Positions 35,161 through 44,336 are shown, counted from the stretch's first letter. The stretch is 57,798 nt of DNA from Methylomagnum ishizawai (GCA_945861705.1 CAMAVM010000011.1:1-57798), one strand, 5' to 3'. Numbers and translations: made by a program. Notes: generated by a model not told the origin, from the letters alone.

Positions 35161-36093
35161 TCAGAAGGAAGTCCCGAAATTGTCGAGATAGCGTTGCTGG
35201 AAGCCGTCCATATCGAAAGTATGATTTTGGGTGCCATTGTGTTCTATTTTGATCGCGCCCATCAAGGAGGCAATACGCCCCGTGGTTTCCCAGTCTAAAT
35301 CGTTCATCAAACCGTATAAAAGCCCCGCACGATAAGCATCGCCGCAACCTGTTGGATCGACGATGGCTTTGGGTTTGGCGGCACGTATGGAGATGCAACG
35401 TCCGTCAGTGTAGATTTTGGAGCCTTGACCGCCTAAGGTAATGATTAAGGCATCAACTTTGGCAGCGATGTCTTCAAGTGACAAGCCCGTGCGTTCCTGC
35501 ATAAGCTCTGATTCGTAATCGTTCAATGTCAGCCAAGTGGCTTGCTCGATGAATTGCAGTAATTCTTCGCCATTAAACATTGGCATACCTTGGCCGGGAT
35601 CGAAAATAAAAGGAATGTCTGATTCTTTAAATTGTTCGGCATGTAATTGCATACCTTCTTTGCCATCGGGCGAAACGATGCCTATCCTGATGCCTCCATT
35701 ACTAGGGACGGAGTTCAAATGTGATGAACTCATCGCACCCGGATGGAAGGCGGTAATCTGGTTGCCGGCTTCGTCTGTGGTGATATAGGCTTGTCCGGTG
35801 TAGCTGTTGTCCAGCACCTTGATAAATTCGCTGGACAGGCTGTTTTGCCCCAGCCATTGTGCGTAGGGTTCAAAATCATGCCCTACGGTTGCCATGATTA
35901 ACGGCTTCTCGCCCAGCAATTTTAGGTTATATGCAATATTGCCCGCACAACCACCGTATTCACGGCGCATGACTGGCACCAAAAATGAAACATTCAGGAT
36001 GTGGACTTTTTCGGGCAGGATGTGGTTTTCAAACTTATCGTGAAACACCATGATGGTGTCGTACGCCATAGAACCACAGATTAATGCACTCAT
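35161..36093 (-). CDS. PfkB family sugar/adenosine kinase
   Basis: The ~310-residue protein is a ribokinase-fold kinase: N-terminal MSALICGSMAYDTIM, the Gly-Gly signature YGGCAGNIAYNLKLLG, and the C-terminal ATP/anion-hole motif DPTGCGDAYRAGLLYG with the catalytic Asp. Homologues are often labelled adenosine kinase; the sugar or nucleoside used cannot be fixed from sequence. The ATG at 36093 overlaps the dgkA stop as ATGA and has GAGGA 6 bases upstream, so it is preferred over a longer frame starting at 36141. Confidence 0.85.
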   Translation of the reverse strand: MSALICGSMAYDTIMVFHDKFENHILPEKVHILNVSFLVPVMRREYGGCAGNIAYNLKLLGEKPLIMATVGHDFEPYAQWLGQNSLSSEFIKVLDNSYTGQAYITTDEAGNQITAFHPGAMSSSHLNSVPSNGGIRIGIVSPDGKEGMQLHAEQFKESDIPFIFDPGQGMPMFNGEELLQFIEQATWLTLNDYESELMQERTGLSLEDIAAKVDALIITLGGQGSKIYTDGRCISIRAAKPKAIVDPTGCGDAYRAGLLYGLMNDLDWETTGRIASLMGAIKIEHNGTQNHTFDMDGFQQRYLDNFGTSF

Positions 36094-36464
36094 TGTATTC
36101 CTCGTAATAATAAGATAGATGTCCAGGTAATGCCCGCCCATACCAGCGATAACATGACGGCTGCGGAGCCGATGTCTTTGGCGCGTCCTGATAATTCGTG
36201 ATGTTCAAGACCGACGCGATCAACCACCGCTTCGACCGCAGAATTAAGCAATTCGACGAGCAAAACCAATACCATACTGCCGACCAAAAGCAGTTTTTCG
36301 ATAGTGGTTTCGCCCAACCACAAGCCCAAAGGTGTGGTCACTACAAACAGTAGGACTTCCTGCCGGAAGGCTTCTTCATGTTGCCAAGTTGCCTTGAAAC
36401 CGTAATAAGAGAACACGCAGGCATTGAGTATGCGTTTGATGCCTTTAGCATTTTGGTTAGCCAT
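36090..36464 (-). CDS. dgkA: Diacylglycerol kinase (DgkA type)
   Basis: A 124-residue integral membrane enzyme with three hydrophobic helices. Catalytic and lipid-site motifs are visible: HEEAFRQE, VELLNSAVEAVVDRVG and GRAKDIGSAAVML. It recycles diacylglycerol to phosphatidic acid in the inner membrane. It overlaps the PfkB kinase gene by four bases and follows gcvH by 50 bases. Confidence 0.92.
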   Translation of the reverse strand: MANQNAKGIKRILNACVFSYYGFKATWQHEEAFRQEVLLFVVTTPLGLWLGETTIEKLLLVGSMVLVLLVELLNSAVEAVVDRVGLEHHELSGRAKDIGSAAVMLSLVWAGITWTSILLLRGIQ

Positions 36465-36514
36465 TGTAGATTACACGCTTTTTGATGGTTGTAAGGGGGG
36501 GGGTTAGGTACTGC

Positions 36515-36898
36515 TTATTCGTCAATAACTTGTTGATATTCTTCTGCACTCATCAGGTCATCCAAACTAGATAAATCATTGGCCTTGATACAAAAAAGCC
36601 AAGTGCCAAAAGCATCATCATTGACCAGTTCAGGTTCATCTACGAGTGCTTCATTGACGGCAATGACCACCCCGGAAACGGGGCTGTACAAATCTGATGC
36701 GGTTTTAACAGATTCAACCACGGCACATTGTTCTTCTGCTTGCAGACTACGACCCACTTTGGGCAAGTCGATATAAACCAGGTCGCCCAATTCCTGCTGG
36801 GCAAAATCGGTGATGCCCACACGGACAATGTTATCTTTTTCCAAGCGCACCCACTCATGGGATGGCGCATATTTTAAATCAGTTGGCAAATTCGTCAT
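36515..36898 (-). CDS. gcvH: Glycine cleavage system H protein
   Basis: The 127-residue lipoyl carrier shows [29 protein letters not shown] and the lipoylation site [18 protein letters not shown] with its Lys. It shuttles the aminomethyl group between GcvP, GcvT and the L protein. Usually gcvT-gcvH-gcvP are adjacent; here gcvH is 12 kb from gcvTP, on the other strand and at the head of an unrelated gene group. It must work with those partners unless further copies exist elsewhere. Confidence 0.95.
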   Translation of the reverse strand: MTNLPTDLKYAPSHEWVRLEKDNIVRVGITDFAQQELGDLVYIDLPKVGRSLQAEEQCAVVESVKTASDLYSPVSGVVIAVNEALVDEPELVNDDAFGTWLFCIKANDLSSLDDLMSAEEYQQVIDE

Positions 36899-37021
36899 TT
36901 ACGTTCTCAACAGCTTAGGGTCACTATTTTTGATAATCTTTGGAAACTGCTATTTTTATTCATTGGGATTGTTGCTAGGCATTATACTTTAAGCATCTCT
37001 TATTAACGACCCGTCTGTGAC

Positions 37022-38032
37022 ATGGTTTTTTCTCACAATACCAAAATATTGCTAAATGCCGTTTTGATTTTGCTGGCTATTGACCCTATTACAATAGCAA
37101 TTGCAGATGACGATACTGTGAAAATGCCGAAATCACAGCACTCTACAGTTGTTATAGACAGTCAAACTCAAGCCACATCAGGGCTGAAGACGATGGTGGT
37201 TACAACCAGTCAGCACCACGCGGAATTCGAGGCAATCGGTAAAGTCATCAGCATCCAGCCTTTGCTGGTACTAAGAGAACGTTATTTGGTAGCGCAAGCT
37301 GAACTCAACGGTGCTAAAGCTAGATTGAAGCAGACCTGGCAAAGCCTTAAACGGCAGCAGGAATTATTTCGCAATGGCATAACAGCCAAGCGCTCTTTGC
37401 AGGAGCAGGAGGCACAGGGTTTGGGCGATCAAGCGTTGGTTGATGCGGCTCAGATAAGGCTGATGGCTATCGCCAGTGAAACTAGGTTGATGTGGGGAAA
37501 GGAACTTGCCGACTGGGTGTTGTCTGATAAAACAGGTAAGTTGAAAGCGTTTTTGTCAGACCAACAGCAGCTATTGCAAATTACTTTGCCTGCTAATAAG
37601 CAGTTAACAAGTGAAGTTGATACACTATTCGTAGAACCTTCAGGGCAACGTAATAAGGCGCATTCAGCGAGCTTAATTTCGCGCTCTACCCAACTTGATA
37701 GCAGCTTACAAGGTGAAAGTTATTTTTTTCAGACCAATGCTGATGGACTTAACATTGGTACGAAAGTAACCGCTTGGATACCCGAACCTACTATTGAGCA
37801 GTCTGGGGTTGTTGTCCCTGAGACAGCAGTAATCTGGTATATGGATCAGGTTTATGTTTACATTAAGGCCGCCAAAGACATTTACACGCGTCGGCTAATC
37901 AAAGCATTTTTGCTTACTCCCGATGGCTATTTTGTAAAAGATGATATAAAAGCAGGTGAGGAAGTCGTAATAATCGGTGGACAAATGTTGCTATCCGAGG
38001 AGTTACGAGGGCAAATACCGGATGAGGATTGA
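37022..38032 (+). CDS. Efflux RND-type periplasmic adaptor protein, orphan
   Basis: This 336-residue protein has an N-terminal signal sequence (hydrophobic residues 9-26), then a membrane-fusion-protein layout: a barrel-sandwich start (TTSQHHAEFEAIGKVISIQP), a short coiled coil (AQAELNGAKARLKQTWQSLKR), and an end resembling CusB/MexA-type adaptors (VVPETAVIWYMDQVYVYI, then EVVIIGGQMLLSEELRGQ). No RND pump or outer-membrane gene adjoins it. It is divergent from gcvH. The DNA after it is repetitive, so loss of a neighbour is possible. Confidence 0.6.
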   Translation: MVFSHNTKILLNAVLILLAIDPITIAIADDDTVKMPKSQHSTVVIDSQTQATSGLKTMVVTTSQHHAEFEAIGKVISIQPLLVLRERYLVAQAELNGAKARLKQTWQSLKRQQELFRNGITAKRSLQEQEAQGLGDQALVDAAQIRLMAIASETRLMWGKELADWVLSDKTGKLKAFLSDQQQLLQITLPANKQLTSEVDTLFVEPSGQRNKAHSASLISRSTQLDSSLQGESYFFQTNADGLNIGTKVTAWIPEPTIEQSGVVVPETAVIWYMDQVYVYIKAAKDIYTRRLIKAFLLTPDGYFVKDDIKAGEEVVIIGGQMLLSEELRGQIPDED

Positions 38033-38123
38033 TTCCGCTCATGGTTCGACCATTCGGCAAGCTCATGACTCACCACGAACGGAATCAATCCACTGCCGTT
38101 CGTCCTGAGCTTGTCGAAGGACT
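38031..38123 (+). repeat. Intergenic repeat with CGAACGG / TTCGACAAGCTC-type motifs
   Basis: The block begins in the stop region of the adaptor gene with GATTCCG, later inverted as CGGAATC, and ends with CGTTCGTCCTGAGCTTGTCG. This motif family (CTTCGACAAGCTCAGGACG in the other orientation) is a dispersed intergenic repeat in many proteobacteria. A rearranged relative is present at 52858-52914. No gene is seen in the remaining ~130 bases before the next CDS. Confidence 0.55.
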
Positions 38124-38257
38124 TATTAAGTAATCAAACTAAAATTTTCAGGTATTTTTAATGTCAAACTGGAGTGCAAACCTAGGTTTGCACTCCTAAA
38201 CACTAAACTGAAGACTTATGCTTTGGTACTTAGGCATTTTCTTAGAATTTAATAATT

Positions 38258-38662
38258 ATGTTCACCATCACCAAAGAAGTCTATTTTTGCTACGGACACC
38301 GCCTGATGAACCATCCAGGCAAGTGCCGACACCTGCATGGGCATAGCGTCAAGGCGGCTATCTCCATAATGCAGGAAACTCTGAACGAGCAAGGAATGGT
38401 TTGCGATTTTGCCGACATTAGGGAATGTGTTGAAGCGTTTATCGACCAACATCTTGATCACAATTTCCTGCTGCACAAGGATGATCCACTTATTCCTGCG
38501 CTGAAGGCAAACAATGAACGCTTTTGGGCGTTGGATGAGCATCCTACGGCGGAAGTCTTAAGCAAAATGATCTATCAGCATTTGAAAGCAACAGGTTTTA
38601 ATGTATCCCAAGTCGTGCTGTGGGAAACCGCCAGTGCTTATGCGTGTTATCAGGAAGAATAA
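38258..38662 (+). CDS. 6-pyruvoyl-tetrahydropterin synthase / QueD family protein
   Basis: The 134-residue protein has the family's zinc and catalytic residues: FCYGHRLMNHPGKCRHLHGH with the metal-binding His residues and the Cys before HLHGH, VCDFADI, LDHNFLLHKDDP with the catalytic Asp-His, and the pterin-anchoring Glu in VLWETASAYACY. QueD makes 6-carboxytetrahydropterin for queuosine; PTPS makes 6-pyruvoyltetrahydropterin. No other queuosine gene is nearby, so the exact role is open. The next gene starts 11 bases downstream. Confidence 0.85.
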   Translation: MFTITKEVYFCYGHRLMNHPGKCRHLHGHSVKAAISIMQETLNEQGMVCDFADIRECVEAFIDQHLDHNFLLHKDDPLIPALKANNERFWALDEHPTAEVLSKMIYQHLKATGFNVSQVVLWETASAYACYQEE

Positions 38663-38673
38663 GACCAATCGCC

Positions 38674-39129
38674 ATGAGCTTTTTAAACCCCATCAACAAA
38701 TCCGAATGCTTGGAGCAAGTGTGTGCGTCTAATTATGAGAAGCTATTCCGCTTAATACCTGAGCTATCCAACATAGAAGGCAATGCCATCGGTTTGGCAA
38801 GCAACAACACGACCTTGCATGTGCAAATTATCGAGCAGACCGCTTATACCTTGACAATAGAATTAAGCCATTGCTTTAGCAATAAACCGGATGAGTTGCT
38901 GGAGCCTGCGGTAAGGATCCGAATTTATCTGGATGCACAATTGGCTGAGGTGTTGAGCGACCATGCCAGAGCCAGTGTAACGCATGTCTTCAAAGATTTT
39001 GGCTTGTGCCGCGAAATCATGAACTACAAATGGCGGCTCAATTTTTTCCTGCAAAAGTGGTTGGATCATTGCCTGACGAAAGGTTATCAGTTCAGCACGC
39101 AATCGAACTTGGTCAAAGAAATAGCATAG
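38674..39129 (+). CDS. DUF1249 (YqiB-like) protein
   Basis: The ~151-residue protein matches the DUF1249/YqiB family in outline: SECLEQVCASNYEKLFRLIP near the start, LHVQIIEQTAYTLTIELS, VRIYLDAQLAEV-like text, and NYKWRLNFFLQKWLDHCL at the end. The function is unknown; E. coli yqiB lies beside a cAMP phosphodiesterase gene. The ATG at 38674 follows the pterin synthase stop closely and is preferred over an upstream start inside that gene. Confidence 0.8.
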   Translation: MSFLNPINKSECLEQVCASNYEKLFRLIPELSNIEGNAIGLASNNTTLHVQIIEQTAYTLTIELSHCFSNKPDELLEPAVRIRIYLDAQLAEVLSDHARASVTHVFKDFGLCREIMNYKWRLNFFLQKWLDHCLTKGYQFSTQSNLVKEIA

Positions 39130-39203
39130 TTCGTAGATACCGTCTTAAAACCCAAGTGTCAAGGCTTATTTTACTGCGAAAAGATCGCGTATGTTGGGTA
39201 TTT

Positions 39204-39280
39204 GTAGGTTGGCGGTGAGGTACGAACCCCAACGCCTTTGATCGCATTTTGTTGGGGTTCGTACCTCACCCACAACCTAC
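39204..39280 (+). repeat. Long inverted repeat with 30-bp arms (MITE-like)
   Basis: The arms at 39204-39233 and 39251-39280 match at 28 of 30 positions; the shared core is GAGGTACGAACCCCAAC and its complement. The 17-base centre is unique. A 22-base relative of the right arm lies at 54803-54824, so this is a dispersed mobile or REP-like sequence. It sits just upstream of the toxin-antitoxin pair. Confidence 0.7.
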
Positions 39281-39334
39281 TTTCCCGTTTTGGTTGAGTA
39301 CACAAAGCACACATCGTATGCTATTATGCGTTGC

Positions 39335-39622
39335 ATGAAGCACTACACTTGGAACCCTGAAAAGAACAAGATGCTCAAAAAAGAGCGTAATATTGGCTTT
39401 GAAGATGTAGTGTTTCACATTGAGGCGGGCGATGAAGTTAATATCTTGGAACATCCCAACAAGGAACGTTATCCAAACCAAAAAATCTCGGTGGTTGTTA
39501 TCGAAGGCTACGCCTATTTAGTGCCGTTCGTTGAATCGGACGTGGAAATTTTTCTAAAGACCATCATCCCCAGCCGCAAAGCCACAAAACTTTATGTAGG
39601 TGACCACAATGAAAAAACTTGA
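39335..39622 (+). CDS. BrnT-type toxin of a toxin-antitoxin pair
   Basis: The 95-residue protein (MKHYTWNPEKNKMLKKER at the start, EDVVFHIEAGDEVNILEHP, VEIFLKTIIPSRKATK at the end) matches small BrnT-like RelE-fold toxins. These act as RNases in known pairs. The ATG at 39335 starts at the conserved N-terminus; an upstream GTG-initiated frame at 39290 adds only low-complexity sequence. The antitoxin gene overlaps its 3' end by 14 bases, in the toxin-first order usual for this type. Confidence 0.78.
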   Translation: MKHYTWNPEKNKMLKKERNIGFEDVVFHIEAGDEVNILEHPNKERYPNQKISVVVIEGYAYLVPFVESDVEIFLKTIIPSRKATKLYVGDHNEKT

Positions 39623-39881
39623 TCCTGAAGAACAAGCACTTTTAGATGATTTTGATGCTGGCATTCTTGCGCGAGTTCCTGAGCTTAAGGCCGAACTTGA
39701 ACGGCATAAAGATTATGCGGCAGCGACATTTCAAAAAGACAGCCGGATCAATATTCGTATTTCATCCAAAGACTTACGTTTGCTCCAAAAACGTGCCTTG
39801 AGCGAGGGTTTGCCTTATCAAACGCTTATTTCCAGCCTCTTGCATAAATATGTCGAGGGACGGCTGACGGAGCATAGCTAA
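39609..39881 (+). CDS. CopG-type antitoxin partner of the BrnT-like toxin
   Basis: This ~90-residue protein has an acidic N-terminal half and a C-terminal ribbon-helix-helix-like segment: INIRISSKDLRLLQKRALSE and LPYQTLISSLLHKYV, typical of antitoxins that bind their own promoter. The ATG at 39609 has AGGTGA 5 bases upstream. Overlap with the toxin gene supports coupled translation. Autorepression by the pair is the expected control; the operator is probably in the sequence before 39335. Confidence 0.8.
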   Translation: MKKLDPEEQALLDDFDAGILARVPELKAELERHKDYAAATFQKDSRINIRISSKDLRLLQKRALSEGLPYQTLISSLLHKYVEGRLTEHS

Positions 39882-40040
39882 GGTAGTTCTGACTAAATCC
39901 TTCGACGACCAAAGGAAGTGCCTGTGGTACAAGCCCAGCACCCGAAGGGTACTTGTGACCTTTGGTTATAAAGACGAACGGCGGCTTTACTTTGTTCAAT
40001 ACATCCTCGTACTTAACCATTCTCAGAAAAAATAGAATAA

Positions 40041-41444
40041 ATGACCATTAGAACCCGCTTTGCCCCCAGCCCGACCGGCTATCTTCATGTTGGTGGCGCA
40101 CGTACCGCGCTGTTTTCCTGGCTTTATGCTCGCAAACATCAAGGAAAATTCATCTTAAGGATTGAAGATACCGACCTTGAGCGATCAACTCAAGAATCTG
40201 TCGATGCTATTTTAGAAGGCATGGATTGGTTAGGTTTAACCTACGACGAAGGCCCTTATTACCAAACCCAACATTTTGAGCGTTACAAGGAAGTGATTCA
40301 GCAATTGCTAGCCCAAGGCAATGCTTATCGTTGCTATTGCAGCAAAGACGAATTGGAGCAGTTACGTGAGCAGCAGATGGCGAACAAGGAAAAGCCACGC
40401 TATAACGGCAAATGCCGCCATTTAACTGAGCCGCAGGTCGGTAAAGGTTTCGTGGTGCGCTTTAAAAATCCTGTGGACGGCGCAGTGACCATTAATGATT
40501 TGGTCAAGGGCGATATTACGGTTGCCAATAAGGAATTGGATGATCTTATCATTGCCAGAACTGACGGCTCACCGACGTATAATTTAACGGTGGTGGTTGA
40601 TGATATGGATATGCATATTACCCATGTTGTTCGCGGTGATGACCATGTTAATAACACGCCCAGGCAAATCAATATCCTCAAGGCTTTAGGAGCGAAATTA
40701 CCTAAATACGCCCATTTGCCAATGATATTGGGTTCTGATGGTGCGCGTTTGTCTAAACGGCATGGTGCCGTTAGCGTAATGCAGTTCCGTGACGAAGGTT
40801 ATCTACCTGAAGCCTTGTTGAATTATCTGGTGCGCCTAGGCTGGTCGCATGGCGATCAGGAAATTTTTTCGATTGATGAGATGATTGACAATTTCAGCCT
40901 GGAAGCCATCAACGTATCGGCTTCTGCTTTCAATATGGAAAAGTTGCTGTGGTTGAACCATCATTACATCATGAATGGTGATCCTGCCCATGTAGCCAAA
41001 TATTTGGTCTGGCATCTTGAGCAACGTGGCATTGATTTGACGCAAGGCCCTGAACTTGTCGATGTGGTCTTGGCGCAACGGGAACGCTGTAAAACGCTGG
41101 TCGAAATGGCGGCGGCTAGTTTCTATTTTTATCAAGATTTCGATGCTTACGATGAAAAAGCCGCCAAAAAGAATTTTACGGCAGGTTCCGATTTGGTATT
41201 GTCGAATCTCCATGATGAATTTTCGCAGTTGCAATCTTGGGAGCGTGAGCCATTGCACGCAACCGTTATCAATCTGGCAGAAAAAATGGCTTTGGGTTTG
41301 GGCAAAGTCGCGCAACCGTTACGAGTGGCAGTTTGTGGGTCAGGAATGTCGCCATCCATAGACCTAACCTTAGCATTGCTGGGAAAAGAAACCACGTTAG
41401 TGAGGATACAAAAGGCGATTAAGTACGTGCAGGCTTTAAATTAA
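40041..41444 (+). CDS. gltX: Glutamyl-tRNA synthetase
   Basis: A class I synthetase of 467 residues with [19 protein letters not shown] (HIGH-type motif), IEDTDLERS, a cysteine-rich [11 protein letters not shown] region and the KMSKS-type LSKRHG. The C-terminal anticodon-binding helical domain is complete. It charges tRNA-Glu, and a tRNA-Glu gene lies 160 bases downstream. The 160 bases between it and the antitoxin gene contain an imperfect inverted repeat (ACCAAAGG ... CCTTTGGT) but no gene I can support. Confidence 0.97.
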   Translation: MTIRTRFAPSPTGYLHVGGARTALFSWLYARKHQGKFILRIEDTDLERSTQESVDAILEGMDWLGLTYDEGPYYQTQHFERYKEVIQQLLAQGNAYRCYCSKDELEQLREQQMANKEKPRYNGKCRHLTEPQVGKGFVVRFKNPVDGAVTINDLVKGDITVANKELDDLIIARTDGSPTYNLTVVVDDMDMHITHVVRGDDHVNNTPRQINILKALGAKLPKYAHLPMILGSDGARLSKRHGAVSVMQFRDEGYLPEALLNYLVRLGWSHGDQEIFSIDEMIDNFSLEAINVSASAFNMEKLLWLNHHYIMNGDPAHVAKYLVWHLEQRGIDLTQGPELVDVVLAQRERCKTLVEMAAASFYFYQDFDAYDEKAAKKNFTAGSDLVLSNLHDEFSQLQSWEREPLHATVINLAEKMALGLGKVAQPLRVAVCGSGMSPSIDLTLALLGKETTLVRIQKAIKYVQALN

Positions 41445-41447
41445 TTC

Positions 41448-41475
41448 TGGACTTAAACGGTAGATGTTGTAGAAT
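41448..41475 (+). promoter_or_regulatory. Possible promoter of the tRNA-Ala/tRNA-Glu genes
   Basis: TGGACT (-35 like) and TAGAAT (-10 like) are separated by 16 bases and followed by a G+C-rich GCGCG discriminator, typical of stable-RNA promoters. The tRNA-Ala gene begins 17 bases after the -10 box. Confidence 0.4.
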
Positions 41476-41491
41476 GCGCGGTCTGAGTTGA

Positions 41492-41567
<76 letters not shown>

Positions 41568-41604
41568 AAAATAAATAGATTTAAAATAGACTGAACATGT
41601 TTTA

Positions 41605-41680
41605 GTCCCCATCGTCTAGTGGCCTAGGACACTGCCCTTTCACGGCGGTAACAGGGGTTCGAACCCCCTTGGGGACGCCA
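41605..41680 (+). tRNA. tRNA-Glu (TTC)
   Basis: A 76-base cloverleaf with CCA encoded. GTCCCCA pairs with TGGGGAC in the acceptor; the anticodon loop CTTTCAC gives TTC; the T arm has GGTTCGAACC. It lies 37 bases after tRNA-Ala and shares its terminator. Confidence 0.96.
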
Positions 41681-41686
41681 TACGCT

Positions 41687-41712
41687 AAGGCTGTCATTTG
41701 ACAGCCTTTTTT
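41687..41712 (+). terminator. Intrinsic terminator after the tRNA genes
   Basis: AAGGCTGTCA and TGACAGCCTT form a 10-bp stem with a TT loop followed by a run of Ts, starting 6 bases after tRNA-Glu. Confidence 0.85.
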
Positions 41713-41746
41713 ATGCCTAAAATTTTACTATACCGCTTTTGCTCTG

Positions 41747-42523
41747 ATGAATACTGTCGAACTGGCTTATGAGGAGCTGGGTAAGGACAATCCAGTCCCA
41801 CTTATTATTCTGCATGGTTTTTTTGCCTCATCGCGTAATTGGCGAAAAATAGCCGAACGGCTTTCGTCCACATATCACGTTTATGTATTGGATATGCGTA
41901 ATCATGGTTTATCACCGCACCATGCGATAATGGATTACCCCAGCATGACTGCTGATGTCCTGCGATTTATGGATGTCCATAAACTAGTAACTGCACACAT
42001 CCTGGGGCATAGCATGGGCGGTAAGATTGCGATGTGGTTGGCGTTGAATCATCCTGAGCGTATGAAAAAGTTGCTAGTGGTTGATATTGCACCCAAAAGT
42101 TACACGCATAATTTTGATAAGACGATTCGCGCATTAATCGATTTGCCGCTGGTTAGCATTCAGCATCGTAAGCAAGCAGAGCAAATGTTGGCTAAGGATA
42201 TCCCCGAACCCAGCTATCGCCAATTTCTGTTGCAAAATCTGGTTCTAAAGGCAGGCAGTTATCACTGGCGGATTGATTTGGCTATTTTTTTGCGGATGGC
42301 ACCGAATATTGTTGCTTTTCCAGAAATTCAAGATTTGTCGCCCTATTCAGATCAGACACTATTCGTTGCTGGCGCGAATTCTTCCTATCTCGCTCAAAAA
42401 GATACGCTACACTTATTCCCTAATGCGTTGTTTGAAACAATTGCAGATGCTGGGCATTGGTTACACGTTCAACAACCAGAAATTTTTACAGAAGTGGTTG
42501 AAAATTTTTTACAAAGGGGGTAA
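41747..42523 (+). CDS. Alpha/beta-fold hydrolase (YbfF-like esterase)
   Basis: The 258-residue protein has the hydrolase order: LIILHGFFASSRNWRKIA (oxyanion loop), VLDMRNHGLSPHH, the nucleophile elbow ILGHSMGGKIAMWLAL, and the catalytic His in IADAGHWLHVQQPE. The text is closest to the YbfF group of acyl-CoA/ester hydrolases. The substrate is unknown. It starts 34 bases after the tRNA terminator and ends 236 bases before hfq; that gap should contain the hfq promoter but shows no other gene. Confidence 0.88.
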   Translation: MNTVELAYEELGKDNPVPLIILHGFFASSRNWRKIAERLSSTYHVYVLDMRNHGLSPHHAIMDYPSMTADVLRFMDVHKLVTAHILGHSMGGKIAMWLALNHPERMKKLLVVDIAPKSYTHNFDKTIRALIDLPLVSIQHRKQAEQMLAKDIPEPSYRQFLLQNLVLKAGSYHWRIDLAIFLRMAPNIVAFPEIQDLSPYSDQTLFVAGANSSYLAQKDTLHLFPNALFETIADAGHWLHVQQPEIFTEVVENFLQRG

Positions 42524-42758
42524 AAATTACCCCTTGCTATTGTAAAAAATGCAGACATAATTGAACTTTGGCACTAATCCGCAATCAAGGCAGTTGCTTG
42601 GATTTATTCATTGTTGGTGCGGCTGAAGATTACCCTAGTAACAGTATCTTCGAGAAATAGCCCCACCGATATGATGTTCTATGTATTTATACACATTGAA
42701 CGGAGATATGAAAATACTTGGTTGCTAATCACTAAAAATAAATATAAGGAGAAATCGG

Positions 42759-43001
42759 ATGTCGAAAGGTCAAAACTTACAGGATAATTTCCTCAATGCA
42801 CTCAGAAAAGAACATACGCCGGTATCCATATTTTTGGTCAATGGCATCAAGCTACAGGGCAAGGTCGATTCTTTCGATCAATACGTCATTATGCTTAAAA
42901 ACACAGTCAGCCAGATGGTTTACAAACACGCAATTTCAACGATAGTCCCTGCCAAAACCGTGAAATTGACGCGGGATGATGAATCTCCATCTGAGGAATA
43001 A
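42759..43001 (+). CDS. hfq: RNA chaperone Hfq
   Basis: The 80-residue Sm-like protein is complete: [20 protein letters not shown], then [19 protein letters not shown] (Sm1) and [12 protein letters not shown] (Sm2) with the YKHA motif of the proximal RNA site. It pairs small RNAs with mRNAs. AAGGAGA lies 6 bases before the ATG. It is followed by hflX as in most gammaproteobacteria. Confidence 0.98.
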   Translation: MSKGQNLQDNFLNALRKEHTPVSIFLVNGIKLQGKVDSFDQYVIMLKNTVSQMVYKHAISTIVPAKTVKLTRDDESPSEE

Positions 43002-43070
43002 CCCTGTCAACACAAGTGTTTGCTGCTAACCGTGCGGGTTTCATAATCGAAAAGCTAATGAGGTATGTGA

Positions 43071-44336
43071 TTGTTTGATCGCCCAGATTCGGGCGAGCGA
43101 GCCATTCTTGTTCACCTAAGCTTTCGCGCCCATCAAGAAGATCTCCTGGAATTAAAAGAGCTGGCAAAATCGGCAGGTGCTGATCCAGTTCACGTCGTCA
43201 TAGGTAGCAGAAAAAGCCCGGACGCTAAATATTTTGTCGGCAAAGGTAAGCTGGAAGAGCTTAAAAGTGCAGTTGAGGAATTTTCTGCGGATACCGTTTT
43301 ATTTAACCATGCCTTATCGCCCAGCCAGGAAAGAAACCTTGAAGGATTTCTGGGTGTTAGAGTGGTGGATAGAAATGGACTTATATTAGATATTTTTGCA
43401 CAGCGAGCGCAGTCATTTGAAGGCAAATTACAGGTTGAACTGGCGCAGTTAAAACATCTTTCTACCCGATTAGTTCGCGGTTGGACGCATTTAGAGCGGC
43501 AAAAGGGTGGTATCGGTATGCGCGGCCCCGGTGAAACCCAGCTAGAAACCGATAGGCGACTGGTTGCGGTGCGTATCAAACAAATCCAAAAACGTCTGGA
43601 TAAAGTGGATAAGCAACGCCATCAAGGTCGCAGCAAGCGCAAGAAAGCTGAAATTCCTGCCGTTTCATTAGTAGGCTATACCAATGCCGGAAAATCCACC
43701 TTATTCAATAGCTTAACGGGTGCTGATATATACGCCGCTGATTTATTGTTTGCAACTTTAGATCCCACCTTACGTAATTGCCGTTTGCCCAATAATACCG
43801 ACATTGTGCTGGCGGATACGGTAGGTTTTATCCGTCACTTACCGCATGAATTAGTCGCCTCCTTCAAATCCACCTTGCAGGAAGCCAGTGAAGCGGACTT
43901 ATTACTGCATGTGGTTGATGTTAATTCTGAGAATCGGGATGGCATCATTAAAGAGGTCAAGCAGGTGCTGAGTGAGATAGGTGCCGATAACATTAGGTGC
44001 ATAGAAGTCTTCAATAAAATTGACTTGCTGGATGATAGAAAACCCAGAGTAGACCGGGATGATGAGGGCAATCCGATACGGGTTTGGCTTTCCGCCCAAA
44101 CAGGGCAGGGCATTGATCTGCTACTCAATGTGTTAGCAGAACAGTTTGCTCCTGCCAAAAACAGGCGGAAATGTTTTCTGAGATCAGACCAAGGCCAAAT
44201 TAGAGCCAAATTATTTACTTGCGCAAAAATTATTCACGAGCATATTAATGATTCGGGTGGTAGCGATTTGATAATTGAGATAGATAACAAATACCTAGGG
44301 TTATTAAGTGCCGTCGAAACCGAAGAATGTGTTTAG
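43071..44336 (+). CDS. hflX: Ribosome-associated GTPase HflX
   Basis: The 421-residue protein has the HflX N-domain (LVHLSFRAHQEDLLELKEL, LSPSQERNLEG, LDIFAQRAQSFEGKLQVELA), the glycine-rich linker GIGMRGPGETQLETDRR, and a G domain with VGYTNAGKSTLFN, the G3 segment DTVGFIRHLP and FNKIDLLD. HflX splits stalled ribosomes. The start is a TTG with GAGG about 7 bases upstream; MFDRPDSGERA is the normal N-terminus. It follows hfq by 69 bases. Confidence 0.97.
   Translation: MFDRPDSGERAILVHLSFRAHQEDLLELKELAKSAGADPVHVVIGSRKSPDAKYFVGKGKLEELKSAVEEFSADTVLFNHALSPSQERNLEGFLGVRVVDRNGLILDIFAQRAQSFEGKLQVELAQLKHLSTRLVRGWTHLERQKGGIGMRGPGETQLETDRRLVAVRIKQIQKRLDKVDKQRHQGRSKRKKAEIPAVSLVGYTNAGKSTLFNSLTGADIYAADLLFATLDPTLRNCRLPNNTDIVLADTVGFIRHLPHELVASFKSTLQEASEADLLLHVVDVNSENRDGIIKEVKQVLSEIGADNIRCIEVFNKIDLLDDRKPRVDRDDEGNPIRVWLSAQTGQGIDLLLNVLAEQFAPAKNRRKCFLRSDQGQIRAKLFTCAKIIHEHINDSGGSDLIIEIDNKYLGLLSAVETEECV

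Noticed and set aside
39826..40020. Minus-strand 64-codon ORF between the antitoxin gene and gltX
   Set aside because: No ribosome site, overlaps the antitoxin 3' end and coincides with an imperfect inverted repeat. It is probably a chance frame.
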